Assembly (NCBI RefSeq): GCF_000344155.1
Contig: NZ_BAOQ01000043.1
Span: 1 to 37,854 of the forward strand
Direction: 5' to 3'
Origin: Gordonia paraffinivorans NBRC 108238
GTDB taxonomy: Bacteria; Actinomycetota; Actinomycetes; Mycobacteriales; Mycobacteriaceae
DNA: 37,854 nt
Under the pieces are notes generated by a model. That model did no database searches. It was not told the origin of the DNA and saw only the letters and a program-made list of their open reading frames with translations. Positions within the stretch are counted from its first letter, which is position 1, and every line of letters begins with the position of its first letter. Shown here piece after piece: positions 1 through 9,448 of this stretch. The position numbers and the translations under genes are program-made.

Positions 1-155
1 GGCGCCGGCGGTTCGGGCTCCGCGCCTGCGAGACCCTGTCCGACGACGAGCCCCGTCACCGCCACCAGCGCCACACCGGCGGCCGCCATCGAATGCCGGG
101 CACGTCCACGAGCCGTCCGGGAACCGAACGGTCGTGCACCACTGTTTCGCCGCAT
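1..155 (-). CDS. Secreted protein, N-terminal fragment (gene runs off window start)
   Basis: The ATG at 155-153 opens a frame that stays open to the window edge (51 codons). It encodes an Arg-rich n-region (MRRNSGARPFGSRTARGRAR), a hydrophobic stretch of Ala, Val, Leu and Gly, and a plausible signal-peptidase site near GLAGA|EPEPP, so the product is probably exported. GAAGGAG lies about 11 bases before the ATG. Its place just downstream of an antigen 85-like gene suggests a second mycolyltransferase or esterase, since such genes often pair in mycolic-acid bacteria, but no catalytic region is visible. The 255-base gap to the upstream gene contains a tandem 9-bp repeat array, suggesting its own promoter. 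Confidence 0.6.
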   Translation of the reverse strand, partial: MRRNSGARPFGSRTARGRARHSMAAAGVALVAVTGLVVGQGLAGAEPEPPA

Positions 156-295
156 CACCTGTAGAACTCCTTCGCCCCATCAGACCGGGGTTCGCGCAGA
201 GCGACCGTTTCCCCAGTAGTCACATCTGCATCATCACTACCAAAAGCCTCAGGAGTTTCTTACACGGAATATGCGCGCGTGTCCCGACGCCACGC

Positions 296-331
296 TGTGA
301 CACGTGAGATTCATGTGACAGGTGTTATCAG
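296..331 (-). promoter_or_regulatory. Tandem 9-bp repeats, possible MtrA response-regulator boxes
   Basis: Four consecutive 9-mers sit in one register on the plus strand: TGTGACACG (296), TGAGATTCA (305), TGTGACAGG (314) and TGTTATCAG (323). Read on the minus strand they give GTCACA-like half-sites every 9 bases. From memory, MtrA of M. tuberculosis binds loosely conserved 9-bp direct repeats beginning GTCACA at oriC and at the antigen 85B promoter. The array lies about 140 bases upstream of the secreted-protein gene starting at 155. Assignment to MtrA is inference. Confidence 0.4.
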
Positions 332-355
332 GACGGTCGCATCGCCGACATACGA

Positions 356-390
356 CGACGCCCCGCCCGGGAGTCCCGGACGGGGCGTCG
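356..390 (-). terminator. GC-rich hairpin downstream of the mycolyltransferase gene
   Basis: A perfect 10-bp stem, CGACGCCCCG (356-365) against CGGGGCGTCG (381-390), with a 15-base loop, begins 21 bases after the stop of the minus-strand mycolyltransferase. No T-run follows, as is common for actinobacterial terminators. It separates that gene from the next minus-strand gene. Confidence 0.6.
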
Positions 391-410
391 AAACAGCTCG
401 TGTCAGGCCG

Positions 411-1400
411 TCAGCGGAAGAATCCGCGGTTCTTGGCGTTCCACATCATGTCCTGCCAGTAACCCCACGCGTGGGTGCCGTTCGCGTAGTAGGTCATCAG
501 CGGGACGCCCTGGACGAAGGCGGCCGCCTCGAAGGCCTTCGACTGGGAGAACGCCAGGAGCTCCAGCGTCGATCCCTTGAACAGGTCGTCGAAGACGTTC
601 GGCAGGGCGTTGTACTTGCCGAACAGGCCGTTGCCCGAACCGACGAAGATCTTCATGCCGCGCATCAGGCCGATGTTCCAGAAGGGGTCGTTCTGGAACC
701 AGCGGATGCTCCACGGCGGGCCCCACATGGCGTCGATGTTCCACGGCTTCGGGTCGACGTCGAACATCGCCAGGCGCAGCGCGGTACGCATACCGGGCGC
801 GCTGAGGAAGTTGTAGCCCGACAGCGAGCCGGCACGGTCGAAGTGCTGGCGGTTCTGCGCACCGATGACGAGAGCCGCGTTACCGCCCATCGACAGGCCC
901 ATGATCGCGTAGCGCTTCGACGGGCCGACGCGGAAGCCGCGGCGGTCGAGCTCGGCGATCAGGGTCTTGGTGATGACGCAGTTCCAGCGGTACCGGTACT
1001 TCTGGCCGTTGAAGTTGCTGGGCGCATCCCAGTCGGTGTAGAAGCTCGCGGGTCCACCGATGGGCTCGACGACGTTGACGCCGGACTTGACCATCTCCTG
1101 GACGTTGGTGTTGATCTCCCAGCCGCTGTAGTCGTACTGGGCGCGCATACCGTCGAGCAGGATGACGGTCTTGTAGTTGCCGGGCTTCTTCCAGGCGCGG
1201 ACCTTGACATTCGGCATGCCGCACCCGTTGACCCAGAACTCCTGCTTTCCGACCTGCGTGCCCCCGATCCGGGCGTTCGCCTGTCCGGCGACGACTCCGG
1301 TAAGCCCGACAACTGTCAGCACGGCGACGAGAGCGGCGATCAGCCGGTTGCTCGTCCGACTGCGCGCAGGCCTGCTCGCCTGTGTGGCAGCTTCACGCAT
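411..1400 (-). CDS. Antigen 85-type mycolyltransferase / esterase family protein
   Basis: A 329-residue exported alpha/beta hydrolase of the antigen 85 (Fbp) family, which transfers mycolates between trehalose monomycolate molecules and onto arabinogalactan outside the plasma membrane. Residues 1-43 look like a signal peptide (hydrophobic LIAALVAVLTVVGLTGVVAG, then ANA). The nucleophile is Ser170 in GLSMGG (168-173); E280 in STLELL and H310 in GTHAWGYW are candidates for the rest of the Ser-Glu-His triad. GGGAG lies 9 bases before the ATG, supporting this start. It follows aftB, as fbpA does in M. tuberculosis, but a long gap and a CRP-like site suggest separate transcription. Which Fbp paralogue it matches cannot be settled here. 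Confidence 0.92.
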   Translation of the reverse strand: MREAATQASRPARSRTSNRLIAALVAVLTVVGLTGVVAGQANARIGGTQVGKQEFWVNGCGMPNVKVRAWKKPGNYKTVILLDGMRAQYDYSGWEINTNVQEMVKSGVNVVEPIGGPASFYTDWDAPSNFNGQKYRYRWNCVITKTLIAELDRRGFRVGPSKRYAIMGLSMGGNAALVIGAQNRQHFDRAGSLSGYNFLSAPGMRTALRLAMFDVDPKPWNIDAMWGPPWSIRWFQNDPFWNIGLMRGMKIFVGSGNGLFGKYNALPNVFDDLFKGSTLELLAFSQSKAFEAAAFVQGVPLMTYYANGTHAWGYWQDMMWNAKNRGFFR

Positions 1401-1588
1401 GTACAGAATCTCCCTTTTCCGCCGCCCGGAGCCGGTGACGCTCTCACATCACGCAACCCGGTCGGACCTTGTGCGTCTCACACCTCGCCGGCGCATACGG
1501 ATGGCGGCGCGGCAATGGTTCAGCGAGCCGATCTCGCATGCGATTCGCCGTCGGGGAGCCTATTCGATGCTCTCTGACGTGACAAACC

Positions 1589-1606
1589 TTGTGACTGCGA
1601 TCACAA
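1589..1606. promoter_or_regulatory. CRP/GlxR-type operator in the aftB-mycolyltransferase gap
   Basis: TTGTGACTGCGATCACAA is a perfect inverted repeat matching the CRP-family consensus TGTGA-N6-TCACA (core 1590-1605). It lies about 190 bases upstream of the mycolyltransferase start, in the 361-base stretch 1401-1761 between that gene and the annotated aftB stop. Nothing else in this stretch looks like a gene, except that 1683-1761 is probably the true 3' end of aftB in a shifted frame. In actinobacteria the binding protein would be a Crp (Rv3676) or GlxR homologue. Confidence 0.55.
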
Positions 1607-1761
1607 CTCTCGCACCGGGACGCCCTGGCCACTCCAGAACACCCCGGTCACACACGGTCAATCGACCCATCGAGCCGCGACGTTACCGATCCGAGATGTA
1701 TCCGCCAAATTTCTCGCGGATGGCCCGGGCGGATTCCGGCAGGCCGGACAGGTCGCCCGCC

Positions 1762-3825
1762 TCAGTTCCCGGGGTTCACCGGCGGCGGCATCTCGAGGCC
1801 GCAGCGCAGGATCTCGTACTCCGGCTCGCGCTGGATCCGGTAGCTGTTGAACGTGAACGCCTGCCGCAGGTTGTGCTTGAAGCGGCTGAACGACCACGGC
1901 CCCTCGAAGGAGGCGAACCGGTCCTTGGTCTCCGGGCACTGGAGCGCCACCTGTGCCTGCCGGACGAGATCCTCGTCGAGGTAGCCGGGGAGCACCGGGC
2001 GACGCGGGAAGGCGCCGGACTCGGCGATCACCCACTCGCTCGGCAGGATCTTGTCGTGGCCGATGCGGCCGTCCTCGAGGCGCTCGGTGTGCGCGGCGAG
2101 CGGATACGCCAGACCCATCTGGTCGATGACGCGCACGTCGAGGGGCGCGTTCATGCTCGTCATACCGAGGTTGAGGAAGTAGACGGTCACCTGGCGCTTG
2201 GCACCGGGCGGCATCTCCCCCGGGAGCTTCGCGACGTACCACTCGTCGTAGTTGAACGACGGCAGGATGACGCCGCCCTGGTCGCGGTACTGCTCGATCT
2301 TCTCGACCATCGCCTTCATGCGCGGGTAGTCGAGGTAGTCCTCGGCGGTCACGGGGTTCTCGTTGCCCATGTTGGTGACGTAGAAGCGACGTTCGTCGAC
2401 GATCCCGCTGCGACCGATGTCGATGCCGGCGTTGGGCAGCACGGTCGAGTGGGTGGTGATCGCCCAGACGAGGACCGTGATCCACATGCCGGCCATCGCG
2501 ACCGACCCGGCCAGGCCCAGACCCGCGCGACGACGGGCCGCGGGGTCGGTGTCGCGTCGGGCGAATGCCGCCTTGACGTGTGCCGGGATGGTCACCGGGA
2601 CCACCATCAGCGGCAGGAAGGTGATGAACAGCGGGGTCAACAGGACGCGGCCGTGCATGAAGTCGCCGCCCTGGCGGACCCAGTACACGACGAGGATCAG
2701 CCCGGCCGCGACGACGACCGCCACGGCGACGGGCGTGGTCTGCAGCCGCGCGGAGAACCTCGCGAAGCGGGACCCCGCGGAGGCCTGCGGATCGGCGGCG
2801 GTGTCGGCGGCGTCGGCCGGCGCGGCGCGCAGGCGATCGGCGACGATCAGCAGCACACCGGCGATCACCGCCAGGATCACCGGCAGCAGCAGGACGTACG
2901 GGCCGAAGAGGTTGGTGAGGTAGGCGAAGCCCTGCTCCCACTTGGACCCGCTCGCGTCCTTGGCGACGGCCGGGTTCGGGACCAGCAGGCCGTAGTAGCC
3001 CATCCGGAAGATCTGGTAGCCGACCGGCAGGGCGCCCGCGACGACGAGGACGCCCAGGCGCATCTTCCAGCCCAGGGGCGCGAAGAAGACGAGCAGCAGG
3101 ACGAGGCCGCCCAGGACTGCGAGTTCGGGACGGATCAGCGGCGCGAGGCCCGCGGTGAATGCCAGCAGCAGGGTGGCAGTGGCCGCCCGGCCCCCGCTTC
3201 TCGGCCCACGGCGCGCCCAGGCCACCAGCTGCACCCACAGCACGGCCACCCAGAAGATGCAGAGACCGCTCTCCAGGCCGCTGGTCGCGAAGTCGCGTGC
3301 CGGCGGCAGCGCGATGTAGACGATGGCGGTGAACGGAAGGAGCAGCGTCCAGCCGTCGCCGGTGAGGCCGCCGATGCGGTTGCCGTAGAGGCGCGCCGCG
3401 CCGTACATCGCGATCGGGATCGCGGCGACCGAGCACACGAGCGCGACCCACAGCGCGACGTACTCGAGCTGGGCGTCGGTGACCCACGCCCAGAACCACA
3501 GCAGGTACGTCCACGCCGTCGAGGTGTTGGCCTCGACGCGCTCGCCGGCGTTGAACACCGGACCGTTGCCGGCGAAGAGGTTGCGCAGGGTGCGCAGGAC
3601 GATCAGGCCGTCGTCGGCGATCCAGCGGCGCTGCCATGCGCCGATGGCGAAGAAGGTGGTCACCAGGACCGCTCCGACGAACCAGCTGGCCGCGGCCAGC
3701 CGACGCCGGGACGTCACGGCCCCCGCCACGGACGTCGGAGTGGTCTCTACCTCGTCGACGACGGAATCGGTACCGACACCGTCGGCGGACTGCAGACCGT
3801 CAATTGACCGCATAGACCGCGACAC
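1762..3825 (-). CDS. aftB: AftB-type terminal beta-(1->2)-arabinofuranosyltransferase (3' end probably frameshifted)
   Basis: A GT-C-fold membrane glycosyltransferase that adds the terminal beta-1,2-arabinofuranose residues of arabinogalactan from decaprenylphosphoryl-arabinose outside the membrane. The 687-residue frame has many hydrophobic helices in its first two-thirds, an early acidic pair (IADDGLIVLRTLRN) typical of GT-C enzymes, and a soluble C-terminal part. Assignment rests on this plus the conserved order glf-glfT2-PAP2-ubiA-aftB. The start is GTG 3825 or ATG 3813; both overlap the ubiA end. The frame stops at 1762, but removing one base from CCCCGGG (1768-1774) gives 26 more protein-like residues, ending SARAIREKFGGYISDR at 1683 (713 residues in all). 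Confidence 0.88.
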   Translation of the reverse strand: MSRSMRSIDGLQSADGVGTDSVVDEVETTPTSVAGAVTSRRRLAAASWFVGAVLVTTFFAIGAWQRRWIADDGLIVLRTLRNLFAGNGPVFNAGERVEANTSTAWTYLLWFWAWVTDAQLEYVALWVALVCSVAAIPIAMYGAARLYGNRIGGLTGDGWTLLLPFTAIVYIALPPARDFATSGLESGLCIFWVAVLWVQLVAWARRGPRSGGRAATATLLLAFTAGLAPLIRPELAVLGGLVLLLVFFAPLGWKMRLGVLVVAGALPVGYQIFRMGYYGLLVPNPAVAKDASGSKWEQGFAYLTNLFGPYVLLLPVILAVIAGVLLIVADRLRAAPADAADTAADPQASAGSRFARFSARLQTTPVAVAVVVAAGLILVVYWVRQGGDFMHGRVLLTPLFITFLPLMVVPVTIPAHVKAAFARRDTDPAARRRAGLGLAGSVAMAGMWITVLVWAITTHSTVLPNAGIDIGRSGIVDERRFYVTNMGNENPVTAEDYLDYPRMKAMVEKIEQYRDQGGVILPSFNYDEWYVAKLPGEMPPGAKRQVTVYFLNLGMTSMNAPLDVRVIDQMGLAYPLAAHTERLEDGRIGHDKILPSEWVIAESGAFPRRPVLPGYLDEDLVRQAQVALQCPETKDRFASFEGPWSFSRFKHNLRQAFTFNSYRIQREPEYEILRCGLEMPPPVNPGN

Positions 3826-4726
3826 CCACGCATACTATCCACGCCACGGCAAGCAGTTGCAGTACACGGTCGCCGAGGGCGATCTCTTCCGGCTCGCCCG
3901 CCGCACCGCCGTCGACGTCCACCGCATAGCGCAGGATGGCGATCGTGAACGGCACCATCGAGATGGCGTAGGCGACGTTGGTGTCGTGGTTGTTGTCGGC
4001 ACCCTTGTCGAACGCCCACAGGCCGTAGAACACGACCACGCCGGTGGCCGACAACGTCCACACGAACCGCAGGTAGGTGGTCGTGTAGTAGCGCAGCGCC
4101 TTGCGGATCTGGGCGCCGGTGCGCTCGGCGAGGATCAGCTCGGCGTAGCGCTTGCCGGCCGCCATGAACAGCGAGCCGAAGGCCATGACGAGCAGGAACC
4201 ACTGCGACAGGTCGATCTCGGCGGCGACGCCGCCGGCGATGGCGCGCAGCAGGAAGCCCGACGACACGATGCAGATGTCGATGACCGCCTGGTTCTTGAG
4301 CCCGAAGCAGTAGCCCAGCTGGATGACCAGGTAGATCGCGATGACCACCGCGGTCTGCCAGTTCGCCAGGAAGGCGACCGCGATCGAGCCCGCGAGCAGG
4401 ACCGCGGCCAGCGTGTACGCCAACGGCACCGGCACGACACCCGCCGCGATGGGGCGGAACCGCTTGGTGGGGTGGTTGCGGTCGGACTCGACGTCCATCG
4501 CGTCGTTGACGAGGTAGATGCTCGACGCCGCGAGGCAGAACGCGATGAAGGCGATCCCGGCATGGACCAGCACCGAGACCTCGGTGATGTTGCCGGCCGC
4601 CAGCGGCGCGGCGAGCACCAGGACGTTCTTCACCCACTGCCGTGGGCGGATCGCCTTGATCAGCCCGGTGGCCAGGTTCTTCGGCGGCCCGGCGACCTTC
4701 CCGTGCTCGATCGGCTCCTCGCTCAT
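3800..4726 (-). CDS. ubiA: Decaprenyl-phosphate phosphoribosyltransferase (DPPR synthase), UbiA family
   Basis: A 308-residue polytopic membrane prenyltransferase-fold enzyme that joins phosphoribose from PRPP to decaprenyl phosphate, the first committed step to the arabinose donor DPA. The UbiA aspartate motif is complete: N74-D75-A-M-D78-V-E-S-D82 in YLVNDAMDVESDR, followed by KRFRPIAAG. A second Asp-rich motif is less clear; AEIDLSQWF and ATGVVVFYGLWAFDKGAD lie in the expected region. The ATG at 4726 overlaps the PAP2 stop as ATGA, so the two are probably translationally coupled. It is the Rv3806c counterpart by position and length. Confidence 0.93.
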   Translation of the reverse strand: MSEEPIEHGKVAGPPKNLATGLIKAIRPRQWVKNVLVLAAPLAAGNITEVSVLVHAGIAFIAFCLAASSIYLVNDAMDVESDRNHPTKRFRPIAAGVVPVPLAYTLAAVLLAGSIAVAFLANWQTAVVIAIYLVIQLGYCFGLKNQAVIDICIVSSGFLLRAIAGGVAAEIDLSQWFLLVMAFGSLFMAAGKRYAELILAERTGAQIRKALRYYTTTYLRFVWTLSATGVVVFYGLWAFDKGADNNHDTNVAYAISMVPFTIAILRYAVDVDGGAAGEPEEIALGDRVLQLLAVAWIVCVGVAVYAVN

Positions 4727-5457
4727 GCACTCTCCCTGTGTCGTGTCGCCCGCGCGATGACCGGGGCCGCGGCGAGTCGCAGCGGACCGCCGGGCACCGC
4801 GGCCGTCAGGCCGAGCCGGGTCAGGGCGCGCGCCGCACGGCGGGCGCGTCCGGGTGCCGGTTGATCGCGGGTGGGTTCGAGCAGCACCTTATCGCCCGCG
4901 ATGACCGCGGCTGCGCTCGCGGCACCGATCGCGGCACCGGCGGTGACGTCGGTCGGGTAGTGGACGCCGAGGACGAGCCGCGACAGCAGCATCGGCGGGA
5001 CCAGCACGGCGGGCAGGGTCTTGAGATCCCAGCCGGCGGCGCGGCCGATGAGGATCGCGGCGGCGGTCGTCGACGTCGCATGCGAGGACGGGAAGCTCAG
5101 CTTGCTGGGGGTGGACACGCCGATCTCGATCGCCGGATGGTCCGGGCGCGGCCGGCGGACGATGCGCTTGATGATCACCGAGGCGGCGTGCGCCCCGAAG
5201 GCGCCGACGCCGGCCTCGATCCACAGCTGCTGAGAGCGTTCGTCGCCGCGGGCCCGCGCGAGCGCCCAGCCGGCGCCGGCGATGCCGAGCCAGCCCAGGG
5301 CGTGCTCCCCGAAGTGCGACAGGCCGCGGGCGGCCGAGCGGACGCCCGGCTGCGCGCCGATGCCCTGCTGGATCGCGACGAGGACCTTCTCCTCGCCCTG
5401 CGGGGGCCGGGAGGTCTCGTCGGCCGATGCCGCGGGACTAGTCGATTCCGAAGACAT
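4723..5457 (-). CDS. PAP2 phosphatase, probable decaprenylphosphoryl-5-phosphoribose phosphatase
   Basis: A 244-residue PAP2-superfamily phosphatase with all three signature motifs: KRIVRRPRP (97-105), PSSHATS (123-129) and SRLVLGVHYPTD (159-170), with hydrophobic segments between. It sits between glfT2 and ubiA exactly as Rv3807c does, and is therefore the likely enzyme removing the 5-phosphate from decaprenylphosphoryl-phosphoribose before epimerisation. AAGGAG lies 10 bases before the ATG, within the glfT2 3' end; the genes overlap by 20 bases. The N-terminal 25 residues are low complexity and probably cytoplasmic. The exact substrate is inferred from context. Confidence 0.88.
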   Translation of the reverse strand: MSSESTSPAASADETSRPPQGEEKVLVAIQQGIGAQPGVRSAARGLSHFGEHALGWLGIAGAGWALARARGDERSQQLWIEAGVGAFGAHAASVIIKRIVRRPRPDHPAIEIGVSTPSKLSFPSSHATSTTAAAILIGRAAGWDLKTLPAVLVPPMLLSRLVLGVHYPTDVTAGAAIGAASAAAVIAGDKVLLEPTRDQPAPGRARRAARALTRLGLTAAVPGGPLRLAAAPVIARATRHRESA

Positions 5458-7381
5458 CGGCCCAGCTCTCCTTACTGGTCAACTCGCGATGCTTGGCCCG
5501 ATAGACCCGCTTCATCTCGTCGAACTTCTCCTGCAGCTCCTTGACCAGCGCGAAGTGCTCGCGGGCCAGGGCGATCATCTTCTCGCGGTCGCGCTGGCGG
5601 TAGACGACGCCCCGGCCGTCGGCGGTGGTGACGGTGACCCCGTCGACGCGGCCGAGCGAGAACCAGCGCGCCTCGATCGGCGGGTAGTTGGCCTGCGGGA
5701 CCTCGTGGTGACGCGGGTCGGCCGGGCGGGCGTTGTTGACCACGGCCGCGGCGAGCGCCTTGACCTTGCTGATCGGGTTCGTCGGGACGTGGGTGCCCAG
5801 GTGCGTCGCCTCGCCGGTGGCCTTGGGCAGGACCGTCGCCGACGGCAGCACGACCGCGTCCGGGTACTGCTTGCGCATCTCGGCGATCTTGGGCAGCGCG
5901 GCCGGCAGCAGGCTCCGGATGTGGTCGGGACCGCGCAGGAAGTCGCGGATCGCCTCGTTCTGGATCGCCACGGTCGAGTACTCCAGGCACAGCAGGTGCT
6001 TGGCGGTGGCCTTGGACATCGACCGGAGGATGCCCTTGATCGGGCCGTCGTGGTGGATGGCGGCGACCACCAGGCGGTTGCGGAGGTGGAAGTACGCCTG
6101 CCAGTCGATGGCGTCGTCCTTGTCGCTCCACGCCATGTGCCAGATCGCGATACCCGGGATGGTGGCGGTGGGATAGCCGGCCTTCGCCGCGCGCAGCGCG
6201 AACTCCCAGTCGTCCCACTTGATGAACAGCGGCATCGGGAGGCCGATCGTCTCCGCGCACTCGCGGGGGATCATGCACATCCACCAGCCGTTGCCCTCGA
6301 CGTCGATGCGCCGGTGCAGGTTCTTGGAGTTCTCGCGGTCGCGGAGCGGGTACTCGGCGAAGTTGTGGTCGTACTCGACGAACGGCGCCGCGGTCCACAT
6401 GAAGGTGTCGCGGCGGATGACCTCGCCCATGCAGTGCAGGTGGCTGCGGTCCTGCAGGTTGAGCATCTGCCCGCCGACGAGCATGGGGGCCTTGGCGAAT
6501 CGCGACATCGCGAGGGCGCGCAGGATCGAGTCCGGCTCGATGGCGATGTCGTCGTCCATGTAGAGGATGTACGGCGAATCGGTCAGGCGCAGGGCCTCGT
6601 ACATGATGCGCGCGTAGCCGCCCGAACCGCCGAGGTTGCCCTGGTCGAAGATGTGCAGGCGATCGCCGAGCGCCGCGGCGGCCTCGGCGTAGCCGGGCTC
6701 GTCGACGACCTTCCTGGTGCCCTGGTCGGGCATCATCACCGCGTCGATGACCTCGTCGACCATCGGATCGGAGGTCAACGCCGCCAACGCGTTCACCGCG
6801 TCGGTCGGCCGGTTGAAGGTCGGGATGCCGACCGTCACGCGCTTGGTCTCGGCATCGGGGGTGGGCGCCTCGATCGGGGCGTACCAGCCCGCGGCGACGA
6901 TCTCGGTGTCGGTGTCGGTGGTGACGTCGAACCAGATCCAGCCGCCGTCCTCGAACGGGCCGAGGTCGAGCTCGAATTCGGCCACGCCGCGGCCGTTCTC
7001 GTCGGTGGCGACGAGGTCGCCGCCGATGCCGATGCGCGATCCGTCGATCTTGGAGCGGTACAGGTCGACGCGGCAGGTGCCGACGACCTCGATGCGCAGC
7101 ACGACCGACTTCAGGATGCTCCAGCGCCGCCAGTACGCGGCCGCGAAGGCGTTGAAGTAGGTCTCGAAGCTGACCTCCGACTCGGCGCCCAGCAGAACCG
7201 AGGTCCGGCTCGGTGCGTGCGCGCGCCGGTGGTTGGACGCGGACTCGAGCAGGTACAGCGACCGGACGTCGAGCGGCTCGCCCGCCCGCGGGAAGATCAC
7301 CCGCTGCAGAAGCGATTTCGCCTTCGACGGCCCGGTACCCGCCTCGGGGATGTCGGACTGGTTCACGGGGGTCACCGTCAT
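5438..7381 (-). CDS. glfT2: Galactofuranosyltransferase GlfT2 (processive galactan polymerase)
   Basis: A 647-residue GT2-family enzyme that extends the galactan chain with alternating beta-1,5 and beta-1,6 galactofuranose from UDP-Galf on a lipid-linked acceptor at the cytoplasmic face. The N-terminal ~170 residues match the beta-rich domain of the family. The GT-A core carries VTVGIPTFNRP (183-193), the metal-binding DDD (276-278) in YMDDDIAIEPDS, the catalytic WDDWE (389-393 in FIKWDDWEFA) and H415 in IAIWHMAWSD. The C-terminal ~180 residues are helical. Length and motifs fit M. tuberculosis GlfT2 (Rv3808c). Its ATG directly abuts the glf stop (TAGATG). Confidence 0.96.
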   Translation of the reverse strand: MTVTPVNQSDIPEAGTGPSKAKSLLQRVIFPRAGEPLDVRSLYLLESASNHRRAHAPSRTSVLLGAESEVSFETYFNAFAAAYWRRWSILKSVVLRIEVVGTCRVDLYRSKIDGSRIGIGGDLVATDENGRGVAEFELDLGPFEDGGWIWFDVTTDTDTEIVAAGWYAPIEAPTPDAETKRVTVGIPTFNRPTDAVNALAALTSDPMVDEVIDAVMMPDQGTRKVVDEPGYAEAAAALGDRLHIFDQGNLGGSGGYARIMYEALRLTDSPYILYMDDDIAIEPDSILRALAMSRFAKAPMLVGGQMLNLQDRSHLHCMGEVIRRDTFMWTAAPFVEYDHNFAEYPLRDRENSKNLHRRIDVEGNGWWMCMIPRECAETIGLPMPLFIKWDDWEFALRAAKAGYPTATIPGIAIWHMAWSDKDDAIDWQAYFHLRNRLVVAAIHHDGPIKGILRSMSKATAKHLLCLEYSTVAIQNEAIRDFLRGPDHIRSLLPAALPKIAEMRKQYPDAVVLPSATVLPKATGEATHLGTHVPTNPISKVKALAAAVVNNARPADPRHHEVPQANYPPIEARWFSLGRVDGVTVTTADGRGVVYRQRDREKMIALAREHFALVKELQEKFDEMKRVYRAKHRELTSKESWADVFGID

Positions 7382-8622
<1,241 letters not shown>

Positions 8623-8734
8623 TTCCCCGAGCCACGGTCTCCCGCGCCCGCCGCCGGGTAGTGTTCGATCCATCCGGTCTGACGCCGTCGGACCCGGTCG
8701 ATCTGTGTTGTCCAGTCGGGTCGGGGAGCGTGCG

Positions 8735-9448
8735 ATGCCTGCGAGGCCCGGTGATGTGATGCCCGTCATCACCGACGTGACCGTGGTGGTGCCCGCCCAC
8801 GACGAGGGCGATCTCCTGCCCGCGTGCCTCGAGGCCCTGACGGTCGCCGCCGCCGCGGTCGCGCTGCCGGTGGAGGTGATCGTGGTGCTCGACTCCTGCC
8901 GGGATTCGTCGGCCTCGGTGGTCCCGCCGCGGTTCCGGACCCTCCGGGTCGAGGAGCGCTGCGTGGGCGCGGCACGTCGAGCGGGTTTCGCCGCCGCCTC
9001 CGCAGGTGCGTCGCCGACGACGTGGTTCGCGACCACCGGCGCGGACTCGACCGTCCCACCCGAATGGCTGGTGACCCATGTGGCGGCCGCGCATGACGGC
9101 GCCGACGCCTACGTGGGCACCATCACCCCCGACGGTTTCGACGGCTGGCCCCCGGGGACCGGGGCCCGGTTCGCCCGCAACTACGAACCCCGCACCGGAC
9201 ACCGCCACATCCACGGCGCCAACCTGGGGGTGCGCGCCGACGCCTACGCCGCGGTCGGCGGGTTCCGCACCCTCTCAGCGCACGAGGACGTCGACCTGGT
9301 CGCCCGCCTCGAGAACGCCGCGCGGCCGATCGTGTGGGGCGCGCATGCGCCGGTGCGCACGTCCACGCGTCGTGCCGGCCGGGCCGCCGAGGGGTTCGCC
9401 GCCTATCTGCGCGGGCTCGCCGAGCGCACCCCCGAGGAGACCGGATGA
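8735..9448 (+). CDS. Family 2 glycosyltransferase
   Basis: A 237-residue GT-A fold glycosyltransferase. VTVVVPAHDEGDLLPACLEAL opens the domain (residues 15-35), VEVIVVLDSCRDSS holds a nucleotide-sugar-binding Asp, TTWFATTGADSTVPPEWL is in the DxD region (here GADS), and LSAHEDVDLVARL supplies the ED motif of the catalytic base. No membrane segment is evident. GGGGAG ends 6 bases before the ATG at 8735, which supports this start over the ATG at 8759. The stop overlaps the next start as ATGA (9445-9448). Donor and acceptor are unknown; the partners suggest an amino-sugar or small-molecule acceptor. Confidence 0.85.
   Translation: MPARPGDVMPVITDVTVVVPAHDEGDLLPACLEALTVAAAAVALPVEVIVVLDSCRDSSASVVPPRFRTLRVEERCVGAARRAGFAAASAGASPTTWFATTGADSTVPPEWLVTHVAAAHDGADAYVGTITPDGFDGWPPGTGARFARNYEPRTGHRHIHGANLGVRADAYAAVGGFRTLSAHEDVDLVARLENAARPIVWGAHAPVRTSTRRAGRAAEGFAAYLRGLAERTPEETG

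Noticed and set aside
296..310. Second parS site around CACGTG at 301-306
   Set aside because: Only the central hexamer and a few flanking bases match the 16-bp consensus; it is better explained by the 9-bp repeat array.
1700..1721. Hairpin ATCCGC / GCGGAT as terminator of aftB
   Set aside because: Only six base pairs with a ten-base loop, and it lies within the probable true 3' coding end of aftB.
1177..3807. Very long open frame opposite aftB, and similar long antisense frames at 5282-8605, 3479-4864 and 23918-22086
   Set aside because: Antisense frames stay open in high-GC genes through codon bias; the translations are Arg/Asp/Val/His-rich with no domain pattern, while the opposite strand has clear enzymes.
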